Counted from the stretch's first letter, positions 1 through 9,267 are shown. The stretch: 64,000 bases of DNA from Psychromonas arctica DSM 14288 (GCF_000482725.1 NZ_AXWP01000027.1:13817-77816), one strand, 5' to 3'. Numbers and translations: made by a program. Notes: generated from the letters alone by a model not told the origin.

Positions 1-122
1 ATGTTGCCTTTACAAGAAAGGCTGTAACTTTCTGCAAGCAGAAGAATTACATTTTTGATTTTTTTGAAATCACATCAACAACAAGTGCTCACACAGATTG
101 TTTGATTAAATTGTTAAAGAGC
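1..122 (-). promoter_or_regulatory. rRNA operon leader with boxA antiterminator, 16S gene outside the window
   Basis: Read on the minus strand, 111-122 gives GCTCTTTAACAA, the boxA-type sequence found in rRNA leaders. It is followed directly by a stretch closely resembling the enterobacterial leader that ends in CTGTGTGAGCACTTG. In E. coli this element loads the Nus antitermination complex before 16S. No 16S sequence is present, so the rRNA genes must begin left of position 1. In E. coli an rRNA operon (rrnD) also lies beside yrdA, which fits the neighbour here. Confidence 0.85.
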
Positions 123-144
123 GTGCCTTGCGGCTAGGCGGCGT

Positions 145-172
145 ATATTACGCGCCTTTCGAACATTGTCAA
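145..172 (-). promoter_or_regulatory. rRNA operon proximal promoter (P2-like)
   Basis: On the minus strand a perfect -35 TTGACA (167-172) is separated by 16 bp from a -10 TAATAT (145-150). A GC-rich discriminator follows. Directly upstream (about 173-195) is an A/T-only tract typical of an UP element. The boxA leader starts about 23 bp downstream of the -10. The 16-bp spacer, UP element and GC discriminator are hallmarks of growth-rate-controlled rRNA promoters. Confidence 0.85.
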
Positions 173-281
173 CGTTTTAATTTAACTTAATTTCGAAGCG
201 AACTACGAAGCGTTAATACGTTAAAAACTATTCTCAAACTCGGTGGGTAACTTGCGCTACATCCCGTGTCTGTGGGGTCGC

Positions 282-309
282 ATTATAGGGATTGAGATCA
301 CATTGGCAA
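282..309 (-). promoter_or_regulatory. rRNA operon distal promoter (P1-like)
   Basis: On the minus strand TTGCCA (304-309) and a perfect TATAAT (282-287) are spaced by 16 bp and followed by the G/C-rich discriminator GCGACCCC. This sits about 137 bp upstream of the second promoter, reproducing the tandem P1/P2 layout of enterobacterial rRNA operons. The discriminator is the type that makes initiation sensitive to ppGpp. Confidence 0.8.
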
Positions 310-362
310 GTGTTTTATTACGATTATTTGCAATTAATTTTTATACCTAGTTTGAACACAAG

Positions 363-392
363 TTATCCACAATTTTGCTTTTGTTATCCACA
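363..392 (+). promoter_or_regulatory. two perfect DnaA boxes upstream of yrdA
   Basis: TTATCCACA occurs at 363-371 and again at 384-392, same orientation, 21 bp apart, so both face the same side of the helix. Each is the consensus high-affinity DnaA-ATP/ADP binding site. They lie between the divergent rRNA promoter and yrdA, where DnaA could act as a transcription regulator. Two sites without an AT-rich unwinding region or more boxes do not make an origin. Confidence 0.6.
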
Positions 393-442
393 CTTTTGTG
401 TCGTATAGTGGCCTTTTATTATGTCGATCAAGAAGGTTTATT

Positions 443-988
443 ATGTTTCCTACACTACGTCCTTATAAGAATATCTATCCTACAATCGGTGATGCTGTTT
501 ATATTGACCCTTTTTCTTCTATTATTGGTGATGTAACACTCGCTGATGATGTCAGTATTTGGCCTATGTGTGTATTACGCGGTGATGTACATTCTATTTC
601 TGTTGGTGCTCGCACCAATATTCAAGATGCTTCTGTATTACATGTAGCCAGAAAAGGAGAAGCTTCTTCTACTGGCTACTCGCTGGTCATTGGCGAAGAC
701 GTTACTGTAGGACACAAGGCAATGTTACATGCCTGCCAAATTGGCGATCGTGTTTTGATTGGTATGGGAGCCATTATATTAGACAATGCACACATTGAAG
801 ATGATGTTATTATTGCGGCTGGTTCATTAGTGCCCCCTAATAAAGTATTAGCTTCTGGCTTTTTATATGTGGGTTCACCTGCAAAACCTGCTCGTGCATT
901 AACAGAAGCTGAGTTTGCTTTTTTAAAACGCTCTGCTAGCCACTATGTTAATTTAAAAAATGAGTATCTTGAAGAAACACCTTCATAA
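443..988 (+). CDS. yrdA: gamma-class carbonic anhydrase-like hexapeptide-repeat protein YrdA
   Basis: A 181-residue left-handed beta-helix protein of the gamma carbonic anhydrase/YrdA family. It shows the typical N-terminus (YIDPFSSIIGDV), imperfect hexapeptide repeats through most of the chain, and metal-site histidines in LHVAR, VGHKAMLHAC. Family members bind zinc or iron as trimers; catalytic activity is often weak and the physiological role is unsettled. An upstream in-frame codon exists at 398, but the ATG at 443 has AGAAGG just before it (431-436), matches the usual family start and gives the usual length of about 182. It stands alone, divergent from an rRNA operon as in E. coli rrnD-yrdA. 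Function beyond the fold is not certain. Confidence 0.88.
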   Translation: MFPTLRPYKNIYPTIGDAVYIDPFSSIIGDVTLADDVSIWPMCVLRGDVHSISVGARTNIQDASVLHVARKGEASSTGYSLVIGEDVTVGHKAMLHACQIGDRVLIGMGAIILDNAHIEDDVIIAAGSLVPPNKVLASGFLYVGSPAKPARALTEAEFAFLKRSASHYVNLKNEYLEETPS

Positions 989-1655
989 CGGTGATAGTCA
1001 TAAGTAGAAACAACTTTCATACTTATATTATTAAATCGCGCTAGATTATTAAGCAGTATATTGGACTCTTTATATTAAGCCCCATGTACTGCTACTTCTT
1101 TTACTCAAAACCTATCGTTTCTTCATCACCTCTACATTACCTATATCTATACCTTTATCAGTTCTATCCTTTTTTATCTTCTTATCCTTATTTTCTTATC
1201 TGTACTTTCTTATCTGTGTTTTGTAATCACTGGATTCTTATTCATATAAATAATAGCTATTTAAAGCGTTGTTATGTGATTGCGACGTTTTCCGTCAGCA
1301 ATTCAAATAAGCGATCACATTACTAACACCTTAATGATTGCCGCTTACCTATTAATTCGCATTGTTCTAACAACTTTAGTGAGCAGCCAATAATGACGCA
1401 CTTTATATTAAGCTGCTAAATCCACTTGATGATTCAATTTCATTATTTTTAAATATTACTTATTTTCAGCTACCTACTTACCACATTATTTTTCTGTCTC
1501 TCGCGTTCGTTTGCTCTCACTTTCTGCATTAATAAGGGTTTTATTTTACACCTCTAAATTGATACCTAAATAACAAGGCTATACCTTTTGTCACGTTAGA
1601 ACATAAACACCTCTAACGGCTTTCTTTAAACAATCTATTTATAAAAGGAAATACG
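989..1655. other. non-coding gap, nothing recognised
   Basis: About 670 bp of AT-rich DNA between yrdA and the dioxygenase gene. The only open frame (1084-1326) is a low-complexity Tyr/Phe/Leu-rich translation of TTCTTATC-type pyrimidine repeats with no ribosome binding site. I saw no tRNA, no strong terminator and no clear transposase remnant. A promoter for the downstream gene presumably lies near its end. Confidence 0.5.
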
Positions 1656-2447
1656 ATGAAAAATGTATACTTTGATCATGTCCAAACCCCAGCAATACCT
1701 TCACTACTAGCAAAACTTCCTTATTGGCCAACGCATGTTAAACGAGATATTGCAGCGCGCAGCTGGAGTCAAACGGATATTAATGAGCAGATAAATTTAG
1801 CTGAATGGCAACAATATTTGCATGACTTACCAAAAGACCCTTATGTTGAGACGCGTTGGAAAAGTATGTCTTGGCTTTATTTTACTGAGGGTGGCGATCT
1901 TAAAACATTAGATAACTGTCCTATGGCACAGGGTGGTGCTTATAACGATGCCGATACGATGGCTGATAAATTACGTCACTATCCTGCAATGGATAAGACC
2001 TTTTTACAGCGTGAAGATGTGCAAGAGTTTATTAAAGCATGGGCGGAACTTTGGAATATCAACCCACAAGAGCCGATCTTGATGCAAATCACAGGTGTCA
2101 AAGGAAAGCAGTCGTTAGATCCTTTACAAGGTCAAGGCATCCATCAAGATGGTAGTCAGTTTTTAAGTATTCTGGTGATTAATAGAGAAAATGTAACTGG
2201 GGGGTTAAATACTATCTATAAGGATAAAGCGGGCAAACAGTTAATAGCGGATAGCACATTAGCGCCGGGTGAAATGATGCATATTCGCGATAATGAGGTT
2301 TTTCATAACATCTCATCTGTGCAACCACTCGATCAACAACAACCTTTTGAGCGATTTATCATTATTATTAATGCTCGTTTTAACGATACCTTTCAAAATC
2401 GTATTTTACGTCAACACTTTCCTGACGCGGTACTTCATAACAGTTAA
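1656..2447 (+). CDS. 2-oxoglutarate/Fe(II) dioxygenase, PF10014-type
   Basis: A 263-residue protein that fits the 2OG-Fe dioxygenase family containing bacterial free-amino-acid hydroxylases such as isoleucine dioxygenase. The iron-binding facial triad is visible: HQD near residue 167 and the distal His in EVFHN near residue 220, followed by an Arg in FERFI that would bind 2-oxoglutarate. The start ATG follows AAAAGGAAATACG, a good ribosome site. It is monocistronic, ends at a hairpin terminator and converges on argH. The substrate cannot be read from the sequence; a free amino acid is a reasonable guess only because of the family. Confidence 0.75.
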   Translation: MKNVYFDHVQTPAIPSLLAKLPYWPTHVKRDIAARSWSQTDINEQINLAEWQQYLHDLPKDPYVETRWKSMSWLYFTEGGDLKTLDNCPMAQGGAYNDADTMADKLRHYPAMDKTFLQREDVQEFIKAWAELWNINPQEPILMQITGVKGKQSLDPLQGQGIHQDGSQFLSILVINRENVTGGLNTIYKDKAGKQLIADSTLAPGEMMHIRDNEVFHNISSVQPLDQQQPFERFIIIINARFNDTFQNRILRQHFPDAVLHNS

Positions 2448-2530
2448 AAATTGTATTAGGTGCTTATAGTAAGAGTTAATTCTCAATATAGTTGATCTAC
2501 ACCAGTGCAGACCAGCCTACTTAATAAGAT

Positions 2531-2567
2531 AAGGTATTATTTCTTAAACAGAAATAATACCTTTTTT
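2531..2567 (+). terminator. bidirectional rho-independent terminator
   Basis: A perfect 13-bp stem (AAGGTATTATTTC, 2531-2543, pairing with 2551-2563) closes a 7-nt loop and runs into CTTTTTTCTT on the plus strand. It sits between the converging dioxygenase and argH genes, and the A-rich left flank lets it serve the minus strand as well. Confidence 0.85.
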
Positions 2568-2573
2568 CTTGTT

Positions 2574-4454
2574 TTAACTTTTAGTCATTTCTTTATGCAA
2601 TAACATACTTGTTTTGTAGTTTAACTCTAGCGCTTTTTCACTATTAGCATGCTCACTGACAAACATCGCACAATCTTTTAACACTTTATCAGGCATGGTT
2701 GCTTTACTTTCAGGACTAAAACCTAGTTTCATAAAGAAATCTGGCATACGAGTTAATGCAAACAATCGTTTAATCGCTAATTTTTCAGAACGTTTAACTA
2801 GAAGCTCTACGATTGCACTACCTTGGCCACGACCTTCATAACCAGGTTCGATACCTATTGAACGAATTTCAGCTAAACCAGTGTCATAAATATGAACCGA
2901 GCCACAACCTGCGACTATTCCGTCCAGTTCAGTGACAACAAACTCATCAATTGATTTTGCTAAATCTGATTTATCACGTGGTAAATTTTCACCTTTTTCC
3001 ACCCAGTAATTAACCATTGACTCAATACGGTCTATATCGTCAACATTTGCTGATCTAATCACAATACCTGACTTGCCGCGTTTAGATAAACGTTGCTCAG
3101 CTTCTGTTAATGCAAACTCCACTTGATGTGGTGAAACACCACCTAATGCGGTACGCGCAGCTAACGTTGCTTCTAATGTTAAGGTTGGATAAACATCATC
3201 TTCAATCACGCTAGAGAATTGTTTAAACTCTGCAACGGTTAACTCTTCTAATGGTACGCCTTTTTCGATCGCCGACACCACAGCGACACCTACGATATGG
3301 TGAGCTTCACGGAAAGGGATCCCTTTGGCTACTAAATAGTCGGCCAATTCTGTTGCATTTGAGTAACCACCTTGTGCAGCTTCTTTAGTACGCTCTTCAT
3401 TAACCTTAAGGTTTGTTAAGGCCATTGCACCCATTTCTAGGCAATCGCCCCATGTATCTAATGCGTCAAATAGCCCTTCTTTGTCTTCTTGCATATCTTT
3501 GTTATACGCAAGCGGTAACGCTTTTAATGTCATTAACATACCTGCTAATGAACCAAATACACGGCCAGACTTACCACGAATCAATTCCATTGCATCTGGA
3601 TTTTTCTTTTGTGGCATTAATGAAGAACCTGATGTCACTTGATCTGACATTTCAATAAAGCCAGACTCACCACTGTTATAGAAAATTAAATCTTCAGCCA
3701 TACGTGATAGATGTACCATTGATAATGTTGCACAACTCATCAATTCAACAACGTGGTCACGGTCTGATACTGAATCTAAACTATTGCGTGTTGCGCGTTT
3801 AAAGCCTAGCGAATGTGCTAGTACAGTTCTATCCATCGGATAACCAGTACCGGCTAATGCGCCACTGCCTAATGGGCAAGTATCCATACGGTCAATACAA
3901 TCTTCTAAACGACTATGGTCACGCTCTAACATTTCTAAATACGCTAAACACCAATGTGAAAATGTCACCGGCTGAGCACGTTGTAAATGCGTGTAACCTG
4001 GTAATACAACAGATTGATGGATACGTGCTAATTCAATCAACTTAGCTTCTAATGTATTAAGGTGAACAATTAACTCTTGGGCGGTTTTTTTACACCATAA
4101 TTTTAGGTCGGTAGCAACTTGGTCATTTCGGCTGCGTCCAGTGTGTAGTTTTTTACCCAAATCACCGACTTTATTGATTAGCTGCCCTTCAACCCAAGAA
4201 TGGATATCTTCAGCGTCAGATTGTAAAACTTGCTCTGGGTTGGCTTGCACTGAAACTAGTAATTCATTTAAGCTTTTATCAATACTAATTTGTTCATCAG
4301 AAGTTAATACATTTACCGCTAACAACGCTTTTGACCATGCTATTGAGCCAATAATATCCTGTTCAGCTAAACGGTAGTCAAACTTCAAGGAATCATTAAA
4401 TAATTTAAATTTTACGTCTGCCGCTTGGCTAAAACGTCCGCCCCATAGTGCCAT
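2574..4454 (-). CDS. argH: bifunctional argininosuccinate lyase / N-acetylglutamate synthase ArgH(A)
   Basis: At 626 residues this is about 165 longer than a normal argininosuccinate lyase. Residues 1 to about 458 are the lyase (fumarase superfamily) with the signature [12 protein letters not shown], making arginine and fumarate from argininosuccinate. Residues from about 461 to the end are a GNAT acetyltransferase with the acetyl-CoA loop EGRGQGS, matching the ArgA domain that starts the pathway by acetylating glutamate. Such ArgH(A) fusions are known from Moritella and related marine gammaproteobacteria. The start follows GGAGTAACAA. It is the last gene of argCBFGH. The fusion joins the first and last enzymes of the pathway, so feedback inhibition by arginine may act on this protein. 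Confidence 0.95.
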   Translation of the reverse strand: MALWGGRFSQAADVKFKLFNDSLKFDYRLAEQDIIGSIAWSKALLAVNVLTSDEQISIDKSLNELLVSVQANPEQVLQSDAEDIHSWVEGQLINKVGDLGKKLHTGRSRNDQVATDLKLWCKKTAQELIVHLNTLEAKLIELARIHQSVVLPGYTHLQRAQPVTFSHWCLAYLEMLERDHSRLEDCIDRMDTCPLGSGALAGTGYPMDRTVLAHSLGFKRATRNSLDSVSDRDHVVELMSCATLSMVHLSRMAEDLIFYNSGESGFIEMSDQVTSGSSLMPQKKNPDAMELIRGKSGRVFGSLAGMLMTLKALPLAYNKDMQEDKEGLFDALDTWGDCLEMGAMALTNLKVNEERTKEAAQGGYSNATELADYLVAKGIPFREAHHIVGVAVVSAIEKGVPLEELTVAEFKQFSSVIEDDVYPTLTLEATLAARTALGGVSPHQVEFALTEAEQRLSKRGKSGIVIRSANVDDIDRIESMVNYWVEKGENLPRDKSDLAKSIDEFVVTELDGIVAGCGSVHIYDTGLAEIRSIGIEPGYEGRGQGSAIVELLVKRSEKLAIKRLFALTRMPDFFMKLGFSPESKATMPDKVLKDCAMFVSEHANSEKALELNYKTSMLLHKEMTKS

Positions 4455-4565
4455 TTGTTACTCCATTCTGACTTGGCAATGATGCCAAACCGATTCGTTA
4501 AAGGATTGATATTAAATTCTATTCTATTTATAAACACACTTATTTTTAAAAGCGCTTATAAATAG

Positions 4566-4598
4566 AAATTCCTGCCCCGACAATCGGAGCAGGAATTT
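4566..4598 (-). terminator. intra-operon hairpin between argG and argH
   Basis: A 33-nt near-perfect inverted repeat: AAATTCCTGC pairs with GCAGGAATTT and inner CCGA with TCGG. It lies in the 159-bp argG-argH spacer. On the minus strand only a weak U-rich stretch follows, so it may attenuate or stabilise messenger ends rather than terminate fully. Confidence 0.6.
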
Positions 4599-4613
4599 TA
4601 AAGGTATTTTTGT

Positions 4614-5822
4614 TTATTTGTTACTGTTTAGCTTACGAATACGGCTAGACAGTGAATATAAACGGATAAAACCTTCAGCATGTTTTTGGTCATATACGTT
4701 GTCATCCCCAAATGTAGCAAACTCTTCAGAGTAAAGGCTATTTGGAGAACGTTTCTTAACCGCTGTTGCTTGTCCTTTGTAAAGACGAACAACCACTTCA
4801 CCGTTTGCATCTTTTGCTAGTGACTCAGATGCCGCTAATAAAGAACCACAAAGTGGTGTAAACCAACGACCGTCATACACTAAGTGAGCAAATTCTTGGC
4901 CCACTTGATCACGCCAGCGACGAGAAGGTTTGTCGTGTACTAGTTCATCAATACCACGCAGTGCAGTGACCATCACTGTACCTCCCGGCGTTTCGTAACA
5001 ACCACGAGACTTCATACCAACCGTACGGTTTTCTGTGATATCGATACGGCCAACACCATGAGCGGCTGCTTTCTCGTTTAATACCATTAACGCATCGTAA
5101 GGAGAAAGTTCAACACCATCAACCGCAGTAACACGTGCATTTTCAACTTTTAACGTAACGTATTCAGGCTCATTTGGTGCATCAAGCGGATCAACCGTTA
5201 ATGTCCAAACACCTTTACTTGGTTCGTTGTATGGGTCTTCTAGCTCGCCACCTTCGTGCGAAATGTGCCATGCATTTGCATCACGGCTGTAGATTTTAGT
5301 CGCGCTTGCTGTTGTTTCAATATTACGCTCAGCAAGGTAGTCCAATAAATCTTCACGAGAAACCATATCCCACTCACGCCAAGGTGCAATAACTCGTAGC
5401 TCTGGTGCTAGTGCAGCAAAACAGCTTTCAAAACGGATTTGGTCATTACCTTTACCAGTACAACCATGACAAACTGCATCAGCACCTACTTTTAAAGCCA
5501 CTTCAACTTGTGCTTTAGCGATGATTGGACGCGCCATAGAAGTACCTAATAAGTAAGTACCTTCATATACAGCGCCAGAAGCAATCGTTGGGTAGATATA
5601 GTCTTTAACAAATTCTTCTTTCAAGTCAACGATATGACATTCAGAAGCACCTGAAGCAATTGCTTTTTCGTGCAAACCAACTAATTCTTCTGCTCCTTGG
5701 CCCACATCGGCACAAAACGCTACGATTTCACAATCATCATAAGTTTCTTTTAACCATGGAATGATTGCTGATGTATCTAGACCGCCTGAATAAGCGAGAA
5801 CAACTTTTTTAACTTTACTCAT
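4614..5822 (-). CDS. argG: argininosuccinate synthase
   Basis: A 402-residue type-I argininosuccinate synthase. It condenses citrulline and aspartate with ATP to argininosuccinate, the penultimate step of arginine synthesis. The N-terminal ATP pyrophosphatase P-loop AYSGGLDTS is at residues 9-17, and the family motifs [13 protein letters not shown] (about 119) and GRNVG-like [11 protein letters not shown] (about 265) are present. The length is normal. The start follows AGGAAATAATCA. It is separated from argF by 23 bp and from argH by a hairpin-containing spacer. Confidence 0.97.
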   Translation of the reverse strand: MSKVKKVVLAYSGGLDTSAIIPWLKETYDDCEIVAFCADVGQGAEELVGLHEKAIASGASECHIVDLKEEFVKDYIYPTIASGAVYEGTYLLGTSMARPIIAKAQVEVALKVGADAVCHGCTGKGNDQIRFESCFAALAPELRVIAPWREWDMVSREDLLDYLAERNIETTASATKIYSRDANAWHISHEGGELEDPYNEPSKGVWTLTVDPLDAPNEPEYVTLKVENARVTAVDGVELSPYDALMVLNEKAAAHGVGRIDITENRTVGMKSRGCYETPGGTVMVTALRGIDELVHDKPSRRWRDQVGQEFAHLVYDGRWFTPLCGSLLAASESLAKDANGEVVVRLYKGQATAVKKRSPNSLYSEEFATFGDDNVYDQKHAEGFIRLYSLSSRIRKLNSNK

Positions 5823-5845
5823 TGATTATTTCCTTTCGTCTACAT

Positions 5846-6754
5846 CTATTTGTTAATTAAGGTAAGCATTATAGCGTTTTGTATGTGCATTCTATTTTCA
5901 GCTTGATCAAAAATCAATGAAGCTGGACCATCCATTACATCAGACGTGATGTCTAAACCGCGATGTGCAGGCTGACAATGTAAAATATGTTTAATACCTG
6001 TGTCATCAAGTAATGCTTGGTTAATTTGGTATGGCATAAATTTAGCTTTGATTTGCTCTAATGGCGTATCATCGCCCATTGATAACCAAGTGTCGCCATA
6101 AACAACGTCATAACCTTTAATATCTTCAATATTATTAGTTACAGTAATTGTAGCACCTGTTTCTTTTGCGATTTCTTCTGCTTTTTTAAGAATTTGTGCA
6201 TCTGGACTATGTCCTAATGGACAAACTGCAGTCACGGTTGCACCTAAGATAGCACCAGCAATGAATAACGAATGTGTAACATTATTACCATCGCCGATAT
6301 AAGCCAATTTCACTTTTGTTAAATCATCGTAGTTTTGCGAGATGGTTAAAAAGTCAGCCATGCCTTGGCATGGGTGGTATAAATCACATAATGAGTTAAT
6401 AACAGGTACTGAAGCGTACTCTTGCATCTCAACCAATGTATTGTGGTCAAATACACGTGCAACAATACAATCTGCCCAGCGAGATATATTTGCGGCAAAA
6501 TCTTTAACGTCTTCGCGGCTACCCATTGCACCATTAGTCTGATCTAAATAAACCGCATGACCGCCTAATTTATTCACACCAATATCAAAGGTGACACGCG
6601 TACGCAGTGATTGTTTCTCAAATAAAGTAACAACGCTTTTACCGGCTAATGCCTGTGCATATTTACTTGGATTTGCTTTTAAATCTTTACCCAATGCAAT
6701 CAAGTCTAATGCTTGTTGTTGAGTCATTTCCATGCCGGTTAATAAATTTTCCAT
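5846..6754 (-). CDS. argF: ornithine carbamoyltransferase
   Basis: A 302-residue aspartate/ornithine carbamoyltransferase family enzyme converting ornithine and carbamoyl phosphate to citrulline. The carbamoyl-phosphate loop reads FEKQSLRTR (usual STRTR), and the ornithine-site motif reads HCQPAHRG where HCLPxHRG is usual; the key Cys is kept. An upstream GTG (6760) is in frame, but the ATG at 6754 has AGAGAG at the right distance. It lies in the biosynthetic operon between argB and argG, so an anabolic role is likely. The altered motif residues resemble variants found in several phyla and do not suggest loss of activity. Confidence 0.93.
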   Translation of the reverse strand: MENLLTGMEMTQQQALDLIALGKDLKANPSKYAQALAGKSVVTLFEKQSLRTRVTFDIGVNKLGGHAVYLDQTNGAMGSREDVKDFAANISRWADCIVARVFDHNTLVEMQEYASVPVINSLCDLYHPCQGMADFLTISQNYDDLTKVKLAYIGDGNNVTHSLFIAGAILGATVTAVCPLGHSPDAQILKKAEEIAKETGATITVTNNIEDIKGYDVVYGDTWLSMGDDTPLEQIKAKFMPYQINQALLDDTGIKHILHCQPAHRGLDITSDVMDGPASLIFDQAENRMHIQNAIMLTLINK

Positions 6755-6774
6755 TGTCACTCTCTATTTAATCT

Positions 6775-7572
6775 TTATTTAATTACTTTGGTTCCCACTG
6801 CTTTACCTGCAAGCAATGACACTAAATTTTCAGGATTCTTCCAACTTGCTAACATCACATAACCTAATTCATCGGCGGCTTGTAATGCGGCTTTTACTTT
6901 CACAGCCATACCATCTTGAATCACATTTTTAGCGATAAGTGTATCAGCTAGTTGCGTATTTAACTCAGGAATAACCTGTTTCTGTGCGTCCCATACGCCA
7001 TCAACATCGGATAAAAATACCAACTCTGCCCCCACTAGCTCACAGATAGCAATAGCCGCTTGGTCTGCATTTACATTATATAAATTACCATCTTCACCAA
7101 TTGCGATTGAAGAAATAACCGGTAAGAAGTTACCCGCTAATAACGTATTAATCAGTGTCGGGTTATTAGGGCTACATATGCCTACGGCACCTAAGTCTGG
7201 ATCCATCTGTTTTACTGAACAACTAAAGCCATCTGCGAGTGATAAGCCAACAGCTGACAAACCTGCTTGTAATGCTTTTGCCATCAATAATTTATTTGAT
7301 GTACCTGCAAGGGCACCTGCAACATAAGGAATTTGATCAAATGGTGTAATACGTAAACCATTTTTCTTTTCACTTTTAATGTTCATTTTACTGAGCACGT
7401 CTTCAACAATCACACCACCACCGTGTACCAGCAATAACGGGCGCTGTTGTGTTGCTAAATATTCCGTTAACGCAGTGAATAAATTGGTCAATGCTTGATT
7501 GTTTTCTAATACTGCTCCACCTAGCTTAATGAGCAGTGGTTTTTGTTGTGATTGTGATTGTGATTGTGTCAT
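6775..7572 (-). CDS. argB: acetylglutamate kinase
   Basis: A 265-residue amino-acid kinase family protein that phosphorylates N-acetylglutamate, the second step of arginine synthesis. Glycine-rich nucleotide and substrate loops are visible: KLGGAVLE (about 16), VHGGG (about 49) and [10 protein letters not shown] (about 185). The length matches the short E. coli-type enzyme without the arginine-sensing N-terminal helix, so this kinase is probably not the feedback point. The first ten residues are Gln/Ser repeats encoded by a CAATCA microsatellite. It is 13 bp from argC and 15-21 bp from argF, clearly co-transcribed. Confidence 0.96.
   Translation of the reverse strand: MTQSQSQSQQKPLLIKLGGAVLENNQALTNLFTALTEYLATQQRPLLLVHGGGVIVEDVLSKMNIKSEKKNGLRITPFDQIPYVAGALAGTSNKLLMAKALQAGLSAVGLSLADGFSCSVKQMDPDLGAVGICSPNNPTLINTLLAGNFLPVISSIAIGEDGNLYNVNADQAAIAICELVGAELVFLSDVDGVWDAQKQVIPELNTQLADTLIAKNVIQDGMAVKVKAALQAADELGYVMLASWKNPENLVSLLAGKAVGTKVIK
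7547..7568. repeat. hexanucleotide microsatellite at the start of argB
   Basis: TGTGAT is repeated 3.7 times on the plus strand, encoding Ser-Gln repeats at residues 3-8 of ArgB. Because the unit is six bases, copy-number change would add or remove two residues without shifting frame. Confidence 0.8.
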
Positions 7573-7584
7573 TGAAAATCCGTT

Positions 7585-8595
7585 TTATAAAATAGAAGTC
7601 GTCATATCAAAACCAAAACGTAAATTAATGCATTGCATTGCTTGTGAAGAAGCGCCTTTAAGCAAATTATCAATCGCACTAAATACCACTAGGTCTTGGC
7701 CATCAAGCGCCCAACCTAAATCACAGAATGGGGTGCCGACTACATTCTTCAGGGCAGGGAAAGTCCCTTCCATTAATCGCACTATCGGTTTATCTGCATA
7801 AGCAGTTTGATATGCTTGGTTTACTTGTTCAGCCGTGACACCTTCATTTAGTACCACATTAATACTGGCTAAAATACCACGTTTGAAACTGCCTAAATGT
7901 GGTGTAAATACCACGTCAGTGCCTAAGTGTTGATCAATCTCAGGTTTATGACGATGAGTGAAAACACCGTAAGGCTGTAAGCTCACTTCACAAAAACTAC
8001 TCGCAACATTCGCTTTACGCCCTGCACCACTTACACCGCTAGTCGCATTAATCGTTGGTTTTATACCTTGTTTAATAAAACCAGCTTCAAACAAAGGTTT
8101 TAATGCAGTTAAAGAAGCTGTTGTGTAACAGCCAGGTACTGCAATTAGGTCAGTCTCTTTTACCTGTTCAGCGTTCCATTCTGCTAAACCATAAACAGCC
8201 TGTGCTAATAATTCAGGGTATTGATGTGTAAAGCCGTAATATTTTTCATAGAAACCTACTGATTGAACACGAAATGCACCTGATAGATCAAATACCACCG
8301 TATTCTCAGCTAAAAACAAAGGGGCTAAGTCATGGCTCACTTCATGAGCGGTCGCTAAAATAACGATATCAATATTTTCACAGGCCGCTTTAATTCCGCT
8401 TACACCAAGAGGTTGTAATGGTAAATCCACGCAACCGCGTAAATTGCCGTATAAATCGGAGATTTTTTTGCCTTTATCTAAGCTACCTTCAGAAACATAC
8501 AATCCAGATAATTCGATACTCGGATGGCGCGTTAAAAACGTCGCTAATTCTGCTCCCGTGTAACCGCTAGCTCCCACTACAATCGCTTTTAACAT
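7585..8595 (-). CDS. argC: N-acetyl-gamma-glutamyl-phosphate reductase
   Basis: A 336-residue semialdehyde dehydrogenase family enzyme that reduces acetylglutamyl phosphate with NADPH, the third step of arginine synthesis. The N-terminal Rossmann loop [10 protein letters not shown] is at residues 8-17, and the catalytic cysteine lies in VPGCYTTAS (about 155). The start follows AGGAATTTTCTTT. It is first in argCBFGH(A), with the ArgR operator about 105 bp upstream. No argD or separate argA is in the window. Confidence 0.96.
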   Translation of the reverse strand: MLKAIVVGASGYTGAELATFLTRHPSIELSGLYVSEGSLDKGKKISDLYGNLRGCVDLPLQPLGVSGIKAACENIDIVILATAHEVSHDLAPLFLAENTVVFDLSGAFRVQSVGFYEKYYGFTHQYPELLAQAVYGLAEWNAEQVKETDLIAVPGCYTTASLTALKPLFEAGFIKQGIKPTINATSGVSGAGRKANVASSFCEVSLQPYGVFTHRHKPEIDQHLGTDVVFTPHLGSFKRGILASINVVLNEGVTAEQVNQAYQTAYADKPIVRLMEGTFPALKNVVGTPFCDLGWALDGQDLVVFSAIDNLLKGASSQAMQCINLRFGFDMTTSIL

Positions 8596-8699
8596 AAAGA
8601 AAATTCCTGTTTAATTACTAACTTAATACGTGATAAATAAACTCGATTAACAGTATAAAGGTAGAGTCACTTGATATAAAGCTATACTCTAAATCAAAG

Positions 8700-8734
8700 T
8701 GACTATTTATTCAATAAATGTGAATAAATATATA
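8700..8734. promoter_or_regulatory. tandem ARG boxes (ArgR operator) of argC/argE
   Basis: Two 14-bp sequences match the ARG box core TGAATAATTATTCA: 8700-8713 (TGACTATTTATTCA, 12 of 14) and 8721-8734 (TGAATAAATATATA, 11 of 14). Their centres are exactly 21 bp apart, the spacing needed for one ArgR hexamer to bind a box pair. They lie in the argC-argE divergent region, about 105 bp before argC. A -10-like TATACT lies between them and argC. Confidence 0.75.
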
Positions 8735-9267
8735 AAAAATGTTAAATTGTTTTTTGCTTGTATCAATTTGTTTATTTTGACTTATAAAAGCCACACAAAA
8801 ATCTATTGTAAGGATATGAATATAAAGCGATTTTATTTGAATAATCTTATTTTTAAATTCATTCTTTTATTGGTTATTACCGTGTTATAGCTAATTACCG
8901 CCCTGTTTTACAGGTCCAATAAAATGATAAATTTGATTGCGTTGAATAAAAGATAAAAAGTCAGCTAATCCATTATTTTTTTATGAGCATAAAAATAGCT
9001 TTAATATTACGCACAATCAGGCATAAAATAAAAATGCTTAAGTATTTAGAGCCACCACGGAGTAATGTAAAAAATTGTAGTAAACACAGAATATGCCAAA
9101 GTAGGTTTATTCATTAATAAATATCATCTTTATGACTCGTTGTATTAAGAGTGTGATCTTGTATCAATAAAATAAGTGATTTTCCTATTAATAGATCATT
9201 TATTTTAGCCACAACAGTGGAACAGTGAGTTAATACAATGAGCTTAAGCTCAATATTAAGGAACAGT
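8735..9267. other. argC-argE divergent spacer, remainder
   Basis: About 530 bp of very AT-rich DNA between the ARG boxes and argE. A 63-residue Ile/Phe/Lys-rich frame (8699-8890) overlaps the operator and looks fortuitous. I saw no second clear ARG box pair next to argE and no RNA gene. The argE promoter must lie here but I could not fix it. Confidence 0.5.

Noticed and set aside
363-392. Replication origin based on two DnaA boxes
   Set aside because: Only two boxes, no AT-rich unwinding repeats, and no dnaA, gidA or mioC nearby.
1084-1326. 80-residue frame in the yrdA-dioxygenase gap
   Set aside because: Low-complexity Tyr/Phe/Leu translation of pyrimidine-rich repeats, with no ribosome site and no neighbour support.
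8700-8734. Palindrome-like AT repeats as a transposon end
   Set aside because: Better explained by two ARG boxes with exact 21-bp phasing.
8699-8890. 63-residue frame overlapping the ARG boxes
   Set aside because: AT-rich, overlaps the operator, Ile/Phe/Lys-rich, and has no ribosome binding site.
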